DNA of 64,000 bases from Methylobacterium radiotolerans JCM 2831. Lineage in GTDB: Bacteria > Pseudomonadota > Alphaproteobacteria > Rhizobiales > Beijerinckiaceae. The stretch is taken from contig NC_010505.1 in assembly GCF_000019725.1 (NCBI RefSeq), positions 124,001-188,000 on the forward strand, in the 5' to 3' direction. Made by a program: the position numbers and the translations under genes. The notes under the pieces are model-generated. The model had not been told where the DNA came from, ran no database searches, and was given only the letters and a program-made list of their open reading frames with translations. This document shows positions 9,212-18,247 of the stretch, piece after piece (position 1 is the stretch's first letter; the number at the start of each line of letters is the position of its first letter).

Positions 9212-9241
9212 AAACGGCCGCGCCCCTTCGGGTACGGCCGT
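9212..9241 (-). terminator. Putative intrinsic terminator after rpmJ
   Basis: On the reverse strand ACGGCCG and CGGCCGT form a 7-bp perfect stem (9241-9235 with 9220-9214). A second ACCC/GGGG pairing lies inside the loop, and TTTCC follows. It is about 48 bp beyond the rpmJ stop and before the TPR gene. Confidence 0.55.
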
Positions 9242-9288
9242 CCCAACGTCGATCGTCGTCCGACCCGGCCTGACCGGGCGGAGCGGCC

Positions 9289-9414
9289 TCAGCCCTGGCG
9301 GGCCTTGAAGCGCTTCTGGGTCTTGTTGATCACGTAGACCCGGCCCTTGCGGCGCACGAGCTGGTTGTCGCGGTGACGGCCACGCAGGGACTTGAGGGAG
9401 TTGCGGATCTTCAT
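9289..9414 (-). CDS. rpmJ: 50S ribosomal protein L36 (Cys-free form)
   Basis: A 41-aa ribosomal protein of the large subunit: [10 protein letters not shown], then [20 protein letters not shown]. The KGRVYVI core is diagnostic. The zinc-binding Cys/His set of the classical L36 is absent; there is no cysteine, as in the alternative, zinc-independent L36 type. It is transcribed alone, away from the main ribosomal operons. ATG 9414 gives the correct family start; the upstream in-frame extension is not family-like. Confidence 0.95.
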   Translation of the reverse strand: MKIRNSLKSLRGRHRDNQLVRRKGRVYVINKTQKRFKARQG

Positions 9415-9591
9415 GGGTCTCTCGAGCCCGGAGGGCCGTCCGTTGTGTAGGGTGTCGGGAACGTGGTCACGAGGCTGGACGCGGCGTCGCGTCCGGCGAT
9501 CACGGCTCACGCATCGCGGGATGGCGCGGCCATATCAGGATTCGCCCCCGGAAGGCAAGGCGCGACGGGCATCGAGCGGAGGCGGGGCGGC

Positions 9592-10212
9592 TCAGTGAAC
9601 CCTGTCGAGATCCGGCACGGCCGGCGCGAGCACGAGCTGCCGGCCGATCTCGTGCAGCAGCACGTCGAGCAGCGGCTTCAGGCGCTCGAACCCCGGCTGG
9701 GGCAGGCCGTCCTCGGCGGCGTTGTAGAGGGCCAGGGCCATCTCGGCGACCCGGTCGATGCCGCCGGCGGCCACGTCGGTCGCGCAGAAGGCGGATTCGT
9801 CGAGGAAGCCGTCGCGGCCGCACTCGGTCACGTCGATGACGATCCCGTGCGCCTCGCTGACGCCGCCCTCCGGGTCCAGGATGAAGCGGCCGCGCGCGAG
9901 GATCCACCGGACCTCGCCCGGCTCCGGAACCGTCCGGTACTGCGCGATGTATAGGCCGCCCTGCCGGCGGAGGTCGTCGAGGCTCGACGCGATCCGCCGC
10001 TGATCCTCCGGGTGGATGCGGTCGAGGAAGGCCCCGAAAGTCGTCCCGCTGCCGCTCTTCGTTCGGGGCAGGCCCAGCATCGTCGCCGCGACGGGGTCGC
10101 ACCGGAGAACATCGTCGGCGATGTGCCAGGTCCAAGTCCCGACATCCGACACAGCGAGCGCGCGCGCCACACTGCTGCCGCCCCGCCGCTTCGTGCGCAC
10201 GCCGACGCCCAC
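9592..10212 (-). CDS. PAS-domain sensory protein without an output domain
   Basis: A 206-aa protein holding one PAS fold (about residues 15-135): ALAVSDVGTWTWHI, FLDRIHPEDQRRI and YRTVPEPGEVRWILARGRF followed by HGIVIDVTE, the classic PAS/PAC pattern. The C-terminal 70 residues form a helical tail without kinase, GGDEF or HTH signatures. It may act as a stand-alone sensor or pair with a separate partner. GTG 10212 is preceded by GGAG 9 nt upstream. No partner gene adjoins it, so its target is unknown. Confidence 0.75.
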   Translation of the reverse strand: MGVGVRTKRRGGSSVARALAVSDVGTWTWHIADDVLRCDPVAATMLGLPRTKSGSGTTFGAFLDRIHPEDQRRIASSLDDLRRQGGLYIAQYRTVPEPGEVRWILARGRFILDPEGGVSEAHGIVIDVTECGRDGFLDESAFCATDVAAGGIDRVAEMALALYNAAEDGLPQPGFERLKPLLDVLLHEIGRQLVLAPAVPDLDRVH

Positions 10213-10345
10213 AGGCCCGATCTCCAGTCATTTTCAGGCGGTCTGCCCAGACCGCTTCGTTGATCGACACAATACTGAGATCACGAATGCGGCACAACGC
10301 GCGAGTTCTGCAGGGCTGAGCTGTATCGCATCGGTATCGGCCGGA

Positions 10346-10918
10346 TCAGGGGCGATGGTAAACGCCGGTCAATATCCCCTTCGCGAGGACCTGATCGCGC
10401 ATGGCCTCGATCAGCGCGCCGCGGCCCAGCGCCTCGGCGAGGGCGAGGGGCTGCCGCAGCGCGTAGATCTGGAAGAGGTATGGGTGCGGCCCGTGGCCGG
10501 TGGGCGGGTCCGGCGGCAGCCATTCCGCGCGCAGGAAGCTGTTCCGGCCCACGGCCTCCACGGTGCCCGCGTGGCCGGGACCCGGCAGCGCACCCTCCAA
10601 CAGGCCGGCGGGTTCCGGCGGGACCGACCAGGCTATGAGATGGACCAGCGGCCGGGGCGTCGGGCTGCCCGCATCCTCCACGAGGAGGACGAGGGCGGCG
10701 GTGCCCGCCGGCAGCCCGCTCCAGGCGAGGGGCGGCGACACGCCCGCGCCGTCGGCCGTGAAGCGGGCGGGCAAGTCCGCCCCGTCGGCGAAGGCCGGGC
10801 TCGACAGCGTCACGGTCTCGGGCACGTCGGGGAAGTCAGCGCGGGACGTCGTCTTGTCCAGGCCCGCCTTCAGCCCCGACAGCGCCTCGCCGAGCACACC
10901 GGGAATCTTCTCGAGCAT
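10346..10918 (-). CDS. YbhB/YbcL-type PEBP (Raf-kinase-inhibitor-like) protein
   Basis: A 190-aa cytoplasmic protein of the phosphatidylethanolamine-binding protein family, represented in E. coli by YbhB and YbcL. Family motifs are visible: a start VTLSSPAFADGADLPARFT, the anion-binding SPPLAWSGLP, LLVEDAGSP, LVHLIAWSVP, and the C-terminal GHGPHPYLFQIYAL. The biochemical role of bacterial members is unsettled. No signal peptide. It follows ubiG on the same strand by 46 bp and may be co-transcribed. Confidence 0.9.
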   Translation of the reverse strand: MLEKIPGVLGEALSGLKAGLDKTTSRADFPDVPETVTLSSPAFADGADLPARFTADGAGVSPPLAWSGLPAGTAALVLLVEDAGSPTPRPLVHLIAWSVPPEPAGLLEGALPGPGHAGTVEAVGRNSFLRAEWLPPDPPTGHGPHPYLFQIYALRQPLALAEALGRGALIEAMRDQVLAKGILTGVYHRP

Positions 10919-10964
10919 CGCCGCGTCCTCCGCCGCGATGGCAACGGCGGCGGACGCGACCGGT

Positions 10965-11726
10965 TCACGCCGACCGCTCGGCCGCGACCATGTAGTTCAC
11001 CGCCTTGTCGCGGCCGGTGCGCCACCCGTCCGTCAGCGGGTTGTAGACGACGCCGACCGTGTCGGTGACGTCGAGCCCGCCGGCCCGGATCGCGCGGGCG
11101 AGCTCGTCCGGCGTCACGAACTTCTCCCAGTCGTGCGTGCCGCGCGGCAGCCAACCGAGCACGTACTCGGCGCCGACGATGGCGAGCGCGAAGGAGCGCA
11201 GCGTCCGGTTGAGGGTGGCCCCGAACAGCATCCCGCCGGGCCTCACCGCCGCGCAGGCGGTCCGCACGAAGGCCGGCATGTCGGAGACGTGCTCGACGAC
11301 CTCCATGATCAGCACCGCGTCGAAGCTCTCGCCGCCGGCGACCACCGCCTCGATGGTCTGCCCGCGGTAATCCACCGGCACCCCGGCCGCCTCGGCATGG
11401 GTTCGGGCGACCGCGACGTTCTGCTCGGCCGGATCGAGCCCGGTCACCCGGGCGCCGAGCCGGGCCAGCGGCTCCGAGAGAACGCCGCCGCCGCAGCCGA
11501 CGTCGCAGATCGTCAGCCCGTCGAGGGGGAAGGGGGCCTTCGGGTCGCGACCGAAGCGCCGGCAGAGGGCGTCGCGGATGTAGGCGAGCCGCACCGGGTT
11601 GAACCGGTGCAGGACGCGCATCGGGCCGGTCTCGTCCCACCACGTGGCGGCGAGCGCGTCGAAGCGCGCGACCTCGGCGCGGTCGACGAAGCCTTCCGTG
11701 ACCCGGTCCGTGGCTGACCTGTCCAT
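10965..11726 (-). CDS. ubiG: Ubiquinone biosynthesis O-methyltransferase
   Basis: SAM-dependent enzyme carrying out both O-methylations of the ubiquinone ring. The 253-aa protein starts with the UbiG-specific FDALAATWWDETGPMRVLHRFNP block split around residue 25, then the SAM motif ICDVGCGGGVLSEPLAR, LDPAEQNV and IMEVVEHV. It is transcribed divergently from lysC; this ubiG/lysC arrangement is common in alphaproteobacteria. ATG 11726 gives a normal length. Confidence 0.95.
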   Translation of the reverse strand: MDRSATDRVTEGFVDRAEVARFDALAATWWDETGPMRVLHRFNPVRLAYIRDALCRRFGRDPKAPFPLDGLTICDVGCGGGVLSEPLARLGARVTGLDPAEQNVAVARTHAEAAGVPVDYRGQTIEAVVAGGESFDAVLIMEVVEHVSDMPAFVRTACAAVRPGGMLFGATLNRTLRSFALAIVGAEYVLGWLPRGTHDWEKFVTPDELARAIRAGGLDVTDTVGVVYNPLTDGWRTGRDKAVNYMVAAERSA

Positions 11727-11854
11727 GCGTGTTCCGTCCTCATGCCGGCGGCCGGGATCCGCCGCGCGGTTTCGTGGCTGCGTCGTGCCCGCGCTCTAGC
11801 ACGGCGATCGCCCGGAAGTCGCCGCGGCGCGCGGGCGCCATGCTTGGCCGGTTG

Positions 11855-11883
11855 TTGACACTCCCCCGGGCCGCTTGTACCCG
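11855..11883 (+). promoter_or_regulatory. Predicted sigma-70 promoter of lysC
   Basis: TTGACA at 11855-11860 is a perfect -35 box, followed by a 17-nt spacer and TACCCG at 11878-11883 as a weak -10. This places a start site near 11890, about 60 nt before the lysC ATG, inside the 226-bp divergent region with ubiG. Confidence 0.5.
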
Positions 11884-11952
11884 CCGGGCACCGTCCGGAC
11901 GGGGCTGCAGCGGCCCGTTCAATCGCCACCGGGAACCCGCGACCGAGAGACC

Positions 11953-13188
11953 ATGCCCCGTCTGGTGATGAAATTCGGCGGCACCTCCGTCGCCAACGTC
12001 GACCGTATCCGCAACGTGGCGCGCCACGTCGCCCGCGAGGTCGCGGCCGGCTACGACGTCGCCGTGATCGTCTCGGCCATGTCGGGCAAGACCAACGAGC
12101 TGGTCGACTGGGTCAAGGACGCGAACCCGCTCTACGATCCGCGCGAGTACGACGCCGTCGTGGCGTCCGGCGAGCTCGTCACCGCCGGCCTCCTGGCGAT
12201 CGCCCTGCAGAAGGAGGGGATCAAGGCCCGCTCCTGGCAGGGCTGGCAGATCCCGGTCGTGACGTCGGACGCGCACGGCTCGGCCCGCATCGCCGAGATC
12301 GACCCGAGGAACCTCGAGGCGGGCTTCGCCAAGGGGGAGGTCGCGGTCATCGCCGGCTTCCAGGGCGTCCACGACGAGACCGGCCGGGTGACGACGCTGG
12401 GCCGCGGCGGCTCCGACACCTCCGCGGTGGCCGTGGCGGCCGCGATCGGGGCCGAGCGCTGCGACATCTACACGGACGTGGACGGCGTCTACACCACCGA
12501 CCCGCGCATCGTGCCGAAGGCCCGCCGCATGGAGCGGGTGACCTTCGAGGAGATGCTGGAGATGGCCTCGCTCGGCGCCAAGGTGCTGCAGGTCCGCTCG
12601 GTGGAGCTCGCCATGGTCCACCGGGTGCCGACCACGGTCCGGTCCTCCTTCGATCCGCCGGACGCCGCGCGTCCGGGTACCCTCATCTGCGACGAGGACG
12701 ACATCGTGGAACAGCAGATCATCACCGGGATCGCCTTCTCCCGGGACGAGGCGCAGATCACCCTGCGCAAGGTCAAGGACAGCCCGGGCGTCGCGGCCGC
12801 GATCTTCGGGCCGCTGGCCGACGCCAACATCAACGTCGACATGATCATCCAGACCGTGTCGGGTGACCAGTCGACCACCGACATGACCTTCACCGTTCCG
12901 TCCGCCGAGTACGAGCGTGCCCGGAAGATCCTCGACGAGGCCCGCGCGCAGATCGGCTACGCGCAGATCGAGGGTGCCACCGACGTGGTGAAGGTGTCGG
13001 CGATCGGCGTCGGGATGCGCAGCCACGCGGGCGTCGCCGCGAAGGCGTTCCGGGCGCTCGCCGAGAAGGGTATCAACATCCGCGCGATCACCACCTCGGA
13101 GATCAAGTTCTCCGTGCTGATCGACGCCGCCTATACGGAGCTTGCCGTGCGCACGCTTCACTCGCTATACGGCCTGGATCAGGCCTGA
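11953..13188 (+). CDS. lysC: Aspartate kinase
   Basis: Phosphorylates aspartate at the head of the lysine/threonine/methionine pathway. The 411-aa protein has the kinase signature MKFGGTSVANVDRI at the start, SGELVTAGLL, the ATP-site GRGGSDTSAVA and DVDGVYTTDPR, and two C-terminal ACT domains (AAIFGPLADANINVDMI and IGVGMRSHAGVAAKAF to SEIKFSVLI). These imply feedback control by lysine and/or threonine. ATG 11953 is chosen because MPRLVMKFGG is the family start; the frame is open 26 codons earlier. Confidence 0.96.
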   Translation: MPRLVMKFGGTSVANVDRIRNVARHVAREVAAGYDVAVIVSAMSGKTNELVDWVKDANPLYDPREYDAVVASGELVTAGLLAIALQKEGIKARSWQGWQIPVVTSDAHGSARIAEIDPRNLEAGFAKGEVAVIAGFQGVHDETGRVTTLGRGGSDTSAVAVAAAIGAERCDIYTDVDGVYTTDPRIVPKARRMERVTFEEMLEMASLGAKVLQVRSVELAMVHRVPTTVRSSFDPPDAARPGTLICDEDDIVEQQIITGIAFSRDEAQITLRKVKDSPGVAAAIFGPLADANINVDMIIQTVSGDQSTTDMTFTVPSAEYERARKILDEARAQIGYAQIEGATDVVKVSAIGVGMRSHAGVAAKAFRALAEKGINIRAITTSEIKFSVLIDAAYTELAVRTLHSLYGLDQA

Positions 13189-13375
13189 GCCTGGGACGCG
13201 GGTTCGAGCGGGGCGCGTGGTGTGAACTGAACAGTCACGGGCCGATCCGCCGATCCCAGAACGCCTCTGGGATGAGCGGTCCGGTCCATCCGGCGCCGGC
13301 CCGTCCCGGGTTTGGCGCCAAGGTTGCAGGGTGGTCGACGCCAAGGCCACTCACCGACGCTGGAACGACGAACCG

Positions 13376-15637
13376 ATGCCCGCTGCGCCCGGAGGCCCGC
13401 GCCTGCTGCTGCGCCGCCTCCGCGAAGCGATGGCGGAGCCGGTCAGCCCCCAGGCGCGCCTCGACCGCATCGTCGTCCTGATCGCCGCCAACGTGGTGGC
13501 CGAGGTCTGCTCGGTCTACGTGCTGCGCGACGACAACACCCTCGAGCTGTTCGCCACGGAAGGTCTGAACCGCGAGGCGGTGCACCAGACCCGCATGCGC
13601 ACCGACGAGGGCCTCGTCGGCCTCATCGCGCGCACGGCGGAGCCGCTCTCCCTCTCGGACGCCCAGAACCACCCGGCCTTCTCGTACCGGCCTGAGACGG
13701 GCGAGGAGGCCTACCACGCCTTCCTGGGCGTGCCGCTGCTGCGCGCCGGCAACACGCTCGGCGTCCTGACGGTCCAGAACAAGACCTACCGCGTCTACTC
13801 CGAGGAAGAGATCGAGGCGCTCCAGACCACCGCGATGGTGCTCTCGGAGATGATCGCCTCGGGCGAGCTGGAGGGCTTGGCGCCGGACGCCGGCACCGCG
13901 GCCCGGCGCCCGGTCCTGGCCCGGGGCATCGCCCTCGCGGACGGGATCGGCCTGGGCTACGTGGTGCTCCACGAGCCCCGCGTCGTGGTGAAGACGCTGA
14001 TCGCCGAGAACGTCGAGCGCGAGGTCGCCCGCCTCGACGCGGCGATCGAGGAGGTCCGCTCGGCGATCGACGCGCTGGTGGAGCGCGGCGACCGGATCGG
14101 CACCGCCGAATCCCGTGAGGTCCTCGAGACCGTCCGGATGTTCGCCCACGACAAGGGCTGGCTCCGCCGGATGCGCGAGGCCGTAGGCTCCGGCCTGACC
14201 GCGGAGGCCGCGGTCGAGCGGGTCCAATCGGACAACCGCGCCCGCATGATGCGGCAGTCGGATCCCTACCTGCGCGAGCGGCTGCACGATCTCGACGACC
14301 TCGCCAACCGCGTCCTGCGCACCCTGATCGGTCCCGAGGCGGCCGGCGCCCTGGTCCTGCCCGAGAACGCCATCCTGGTGGCGCGCACCATGGGGCCGGC
14401 GGCGCTCCTCGACTACGAGGCGTCGACCCTGCGCGGCATCGTCCTCGAGGAGGGCGGTCCGACGAGCCACGTGGCGATCGTCGCCCGGGCGCTCGGTATC
14501 CCGGCGGTGGGCGAGGTGGAGAACGCCGCCGCCCTGTGCGACGCGGGCGACGCCATCATCGTCGACGGCGTGGCCGGCGAGATCCATGTCCGGCCCGGCC
14601 CCGAGGTCGAGGCCGCCTACGCCGAGATGGTGCGCCTGCGCGCCCGCCGGCAGGAGCAGTACCGCGCGCTGCGCGACGTCCCGGCCCAGACCCGCGACGG
14701 CGTGCGGGTCGGCCTGCACCTCAACGCCGGCCTGCTGGTCGATTTCAGCCACCTGCAGGAGACCGGGGCCGAGGGAGTCGGGCTGTTCCGCACCGAACTG
14801 CAGTTCATGGTGGCGCAGCGCATGCCGTCGGCGGCCGAGCAGGAGGAGCTGTACCGCAAAGTCTTCGCGGCCTCGGCGGGCAAGTCCGTCACGGTCCGCA
14901 CCCTCGACATCGGGGGCGACAAGATCCTGCCCTACATGGCCAAGCTCGAGGAGGAGAACCCGGCACTCGGCTGGCGGGCCATCCGCATCGGCCTCGACCG
15001 GCCGGCGCTGCTGCGCATGCAGTTGCGCGCGCTCCTCAAGGCCGCCGACGGCGACCCGCTCAAGATCATGTTCCCGATGGTCGCCACGGTGGACGAGTTC
15101 GTGCGCGCCCGCGGCATCGTCGAGCGCGAGAAGGCCTACCTGCGACGCCACGGCTATCGGCTCCCGACCGATTGCCGTCTCGGCGCGATGATCGAGGTGC
15201 CCTCGCTCCTGTTCCAGATCGACGAGATCGCCAAGGAGGCCGATTTCCTCTCGGTCGGGTCGAACGACCTGATGCAGTTCCTGTTCGCGGTGGACCGCGA
15301 GAACCGGCGGGTCGCCGACCGGTTCGATCCGCTGAGTGTCGCGGCGCTGCGCGCGTTCCGGCTGATCGCCGAGCGGGCCAACGCGGCCTCCTGCCCGGTG
15401 ACGGTCTGCGGCGAGATCGGCGGCCGGCCCCTCGACGCCATGGCGCTGATCGGCCTCGGCTACCGCCAGCTGTCGATGTCGCCGGCCGCGATCGGCCCCG
15501 TCAAGGCGATGGTGCTGAGCCTCGACGCGGCCGCCGTCGCCGAGCTCATCGACGCCGAGATGGCGCGGATGCACGACGGCGACTCCCTGCGCCCGGCGCT
15601 CACGGCCTTCGCGCACGCGCACGGCATCCCTATCTAA
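13376..15637 (+). CDS. ptsP: PEP-protein phosphotransferase of the nitrogen PTS (EI-Ntr)
   Basis: First enzyme of the PTS-Ntr relay: it takes phosphate from PEP and passes it to NPr. Domains in order: an N-terminal GAF domain (about 20-155, [20 protein letters not shown]), the EI N-domain, the phospho-His domain [15 protein letters not shown] with active His365, and the PEP-binding barrel ([42 protein letters not shown]). The 753-aa length is normal. ATG 13376 is preferred over GTG 13331 because it starts the conserved region, although neither has a strong Shine-Dalgarno. It follows lysC, a common alphaproteobacterial order. Confidence 0.95.
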   Translation: MPAAPGGPRLLLRRLREAMAEPVSPQARLDRIVVLIAANVVAEVCSVYVLRDDNTLELFATEGLNREAVHQTRMRTDEGLVGLIARTAEPLSLSDAQNHPAFSYRPETGEEAYHAFLGVPLLRAGNTLGVLTVQNKTYRVYSEEEIEALQTTAMVLSEMIASGELEGLAPDAGTAARRPVLARGIALADGIGLGYVVLHEPRVVVKTLIAENVEREVARLDAAIEEVRSAIDALVERGDRIGTAESREVLETVRMFAHDKGWLRRMREAVGSGLTAEAAVERVQSDNRARMMRQSDPYLRERLHDLDDLANRVLRTLIGPEAAGALVLPENAILVARTMGPAALLDYEASTLRGIVLEEGGPTSHVAIVARALGIPAVGEVENAAALCDAGDAIIVDGVAGEIHVRPGPEVEAAYAEMVRLRARRQEQYRALRDVPAQTRDGVRVGLHLNAGLLVDFSHLQETGAEGVGLFRTELQFMVAQRMPSAAEQEELYRKVFAASAGKSVTVRTLDIGGDKILPYMAKLEEENPALGWRAIRIGLDRPALLRMQLRALLKAADGDPLKIMFPMVATVDEFVRARGIVEREKAYLRRHGYRLPTDCRLGAMIEVPSLLFQIDEIAKEADFLSVGSNDLMQFLFAVDRENRRVADRFDPLSVAALRAFRLIAERANAASCPVTVCGEIGGRPLDAMALIGLGYRQLSMSPAAIGPVKAMVLSLDAAAVAELIDAEMARMHDGDSLRPALTAFAHAHGIPI

Positions 15638-15857
15638 GCGCGAACGCGACCCTTGCCGAACATTCGGCCGGGGTTGTACGGCAACGCCACGACGATTCCG
15701 GTCGACGCGCCGCGGCTTCCGCTCTCGGACGGACGAGGCGTGGATTTGGGGGACGTCCTACCGGGTCCTACACCCTCGAAGCCACGCGTCTCCGTCCCCG
15801 GGACGAGACCCGCGCCCGGCCCGGAACGGCGCGCGCAGACCTGCAGAAACACGGGCG

Positions 15858-16943
15858 ATGATCCCCTTTCCCACCGAGCGCCTCGACGCCATCCTGGCGC
15901 GGCACGACATCGTCACCGCGCAGCTCGCCTCCGGCGAGATCGACCCCGAGACGGTGGTCCAGCTCTCCCGCGAGCTGTCCGACCTCGACCCGGTCGTGGC
16001 GGCGATCCGCGCCTACCGCGCCGCGCTGGAGAACCTCGCGGGCGTCGAGGCCCTGATCGACGAGCCCGGCACGGATCCGGAGATGCGCGCGCTCGCCGCC
16101 GAGGAGAAGCCGGAGGCGCTGGCGGCGCTCGAGACCGCCCACCGGGCCCTCCAGCTCCTGCTCCTGCCCAAGGACGCCGCCGACGAGAAGAGCGCGATCC
16201 TGGAAGTCCGCGCCGGCACCGGCGGCGACGAGGCCGCCCTCTTCGCCGGCGACCTGTTCCGGATGTACGCGAAATACGCCGAGTCGAAGGGCTGGCGGGT
16301 CGAGGTGATCTCCGAGAGCGAGGGCACCGTCGGCGGCTTCCGCGAGGTGGTGGCCGAGGTGAAGGGACGGGGTGTCTTCGCCCGCCTCAAGTTCGAGAGC
16401 GGTGCCCACCGGGTGCAGAGGGTGCCCGACACCGAGACGCAGGGCCGGATCCACACCTCGGCCGCCACCGTGGCGGTGCTGCCCGAGGCCGAGGAGGTCG
16501 ACATCCACGTCAACGACGCCGACCTGAAGATCGACACGATGCGAGCCCAGGGCGCGGGCGGCCAGCACGTCAACAAGACGGAATCGGCGATCCGCATCAC
16601 CCACCTGCCGACCGGCATCGTCGTCTTCGTCCAGGAGGAGCGGTCGCAGCACAAGAACCGGGCCCGCGCCATGGCGCTCCTGCGGGCGCGGCTCTACGAG
16701 GCCGAGCGCAACGCCAAGGATTCGGCGCGCGCGGCCGACCGCAAGGCGCAGGTCGGCTCCGGCGACCGCAGCGAGCGGATCCGGACCTACAACTTTCCGC
16801 AGGGTCGCGTGACCGATCACCGGATCAACCTGACCCTCTACAAGCTCGAGGAGGTGATGGCCGGGACCGCCCTCGACGAGGTGGTGGACGCTCTGATCAC
16901 CGAGCACCAGGCTGAGCTCCTGGCCGCCGAGGGCATGGCCTGA
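15858..16943 (+). CDS. prfA: Peptide chain release factor 1
   Basis: Recognises UAA and UAG stop codons and triggers peptide release. The 361-aa protein has the GGQ catalytic motif at 234-236 ([12 protein letters not shown]), the C-terminal [16 protein letters not shown], and the decoding loop at 190-192. That loop reads Pro-Asp-Thr in [14 protein letters not shown], where the textbook RF1 tripeptide is Pro-Ala/Val-Thr. prmC, which methylates the GGQ glutamine, follows after 8 nt, so substrate and modifier are co-expressed. Confidence 0.96.
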   Translation: MIPFPTERLDAILARHDIVTAQLASGEIDPETVVQLSRELSDLDPVVAAIRAYRAALENLAGVEALIDEPGTDPEMRALAAEEKPEALAALETAHRALQLLLLPKDAADEKSAILEVRAGTGGDEAALFAGDLFRMYAKYAESKGWRVEVISESEGTVGGFREVVAEVKGRGVFARLKFESGAHRVQRVPDTETQGRIHTSAATVAVLPEAEEVDIHVNDADLKIDTMRAQGAGGQHVNKTESAIRITHLPTGIVVFVQEERSQHKNRARAMALLRARLYEAERNAKDSARAADRKAQVGSGDRSERIRTYNFPQGRVTDHRINLTLYKLEEVMAGTALDEVVDALITEHQAELLAAEGMA

Positions 16944-16951
16944 GCGGTGCC

Positions 16952-17851
16952 GTGACGCCGGACGCGCTCCAGGATCTGTCGCGCCGCGAGGCGCTCCGCG
17001 CGCTGACGGCGCGTTTGCACGCCGGCGGCGTTGCCGAAGCCGCGGGCGACGCACGGTTCCTCCTGCTCGGCATCCTGGGCCTGGAGACAAGAGACCTGCT
17101 GATCGACGGGAGCCGGCGCCTGGGCCCAGCGGACGCCGCGTCCCTCGCGGCGGCGCTGGCCCGGCGGCTCGCCGGCGAGCCGGTCGCCCGCATCCTGGGC
17201 GCCTGGGAGTTCTGGGGCCTGCCGTTCCGGCTGGGGCCCGACACGCTCGTGCCGCGCCCGGACACCGAGATCCTGGTCGAGGTCGCGCTGGCGGCGCGGC
17301 CCGACCGCGCCGCTCCGCTCCGCTGCCTGGACCTGGGGACCGGGTCGGGCTGCATCCTGACGGCCCTCCTGTCCGAGCGACCGCGCGCCACCGGCGTCGG
17401 GCTCGATCGTTCCGAGGGCGCCCTGCGCGTTGCCCGGGACAACGCCGTCACGAACGGCGTCGGCGACCGGGCGCGCTTCGTGGCCGGTGACTGGTGCGAC
17501 GCCCTATGGGGCTGCTTCGACCTCGTGGTCTCGAACCCGCCCTACATCGCCCGCGCCGTCATCGGGACCCTGGAGCGCGAGGTCCGCGGGCACGACCCGG
17601 CCGCTGCCCTCGACGGCGGTGCCGACGGCCTCGAGGCATACCGGCGGATCCTGGGCGGCGCGGGGGCGTGTCTCGCCACGGGCGGCCTGCTCGTGCTCGA
17701 GATCGGCTACGATCAGGCGGCGGCCGTGACGGATCTGGCGCGCGCCGCAGGCTACCGCGCCCGCGGATTGACCCGCGACCTCGCCGGTCACGACCGGGTG
17801 CTGAGTTTCGATCGGCCGGAGGGTCTTTTTTCCGGCCACAGGGATGCCTAA
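16952..17851 (+). CDS. prmC: Release-factor glutamine N5-methyltransferase
   Basis: Methylates the Gln of the GGQ motif of RF1 and RF2 using SAM. The 299-aa protein has the N-terminal helical substrate domain, GLPFRLGPDTLVPRPDTEIL (the PRPDTE family motif), the SAM site CLDLGTGSGCILTALL, and the catalytic NPPYIAR. GTG 16952 is used, 8 nt after prfA. The two genes are clearly one operon. Sequence beyond this gene changes to a long leader for DUF4167. Confidence 0.95.
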   Translation: MTPDALQDLSRREALRALTARLHAGGVAEAAGDARFLLLGILGLETRDLLIDGSRRLGPADAASLAAALARRLAGEPVARILGAWEFWGLPFRLGPDTLVPRPDTEILVEVALAARPDRAAPLRCLDLGTGSGCILTALLSERPRATGVGLDRSEGALRVARDNAVTNGVGDRARFVAGDWCDALWGCFDLVVSNPPYIARAVIGTLEREVRGHDPAAALDGGADGLEAYRRILGGAGACLATGGLLVLEIGYDQAAAVTDLARAAGYRARGLTRDLAGHDRVLSFDRPEGLFSGHRDA

Positions 17852-18247
17852 GTCAGGGTCAACCATCCCGGCACCGAAAAATTGCTTGTTGCATCAACCG
17901 GGGAACGCTAGAGTCGGCTTGAAGATCGCGAACCGTCCGTTAAGACGGACGGCTGTAAGGTCGGTGGTGACCGTGGGTCGCCGGCTGGTTCGCTGATCCC
18001 CCTAGACCGTCGAACCAGAACGCGCCGGTGCCAGCGCGGCGGGACGACACATTCGAACCTGACAATCGACTGAGGATCGGCGGCTTTCACCGGGCGCCTG
18101 GTTCGAGGGATGGTCAGGCAGACGCGCGGACCGAAGAGCGGTCCCACGCGCGGCGCCGCCGGATGCGCTTGGCCGGACTGCGCCACGAGATCCGCCCGGG
18201 CGCCTCCGTAGACAGTCGTTTGCGTGAACGAGGGTCATTACAGACCG
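17852..18247. promoter_or_regulatory. About 400-bp intergenic region: structured leader of the DUF4167 gene
   Basis: No supported gene. A weak promoter may lie near 17886-17915 (TTGTTG, then CTAGAG). A perfect 8-bp hairpin, CCGTCCGT-TAAG-ACGGACGG, occupies 17933-17952. A second hairpin covers 18123-18150: GGACCG pairs with CGGTCC around AAGAG, extended by CGCG/CGCG across a small interior loop. Both lie upstream of ATG 18248, so a transcript from the predicted promoter would carry an about 330-nt 5' leader. Confidence 0.5.

Noticed and set aside
13235..15622. 795-codon reverse-strand frame antisense to ptsP
   Set aside because: Composition is rich in His, Arg, Leu and Val without motifs, exactly antisense to an intact EI-Ntr gene.
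15653..15857. Forward frame starting between ptsP and prfA
   Set aside because: It runs into prfA in a wrong frame and has Pro/Arg-rich composition; the region appears to be a plain 220-bp spacer.
18040..18075. TTCGAACC at 18051, considered as a tRNA T-arm
   Set aside because: Flanking bases do not pair and no cloverleaf is possible on either strand.
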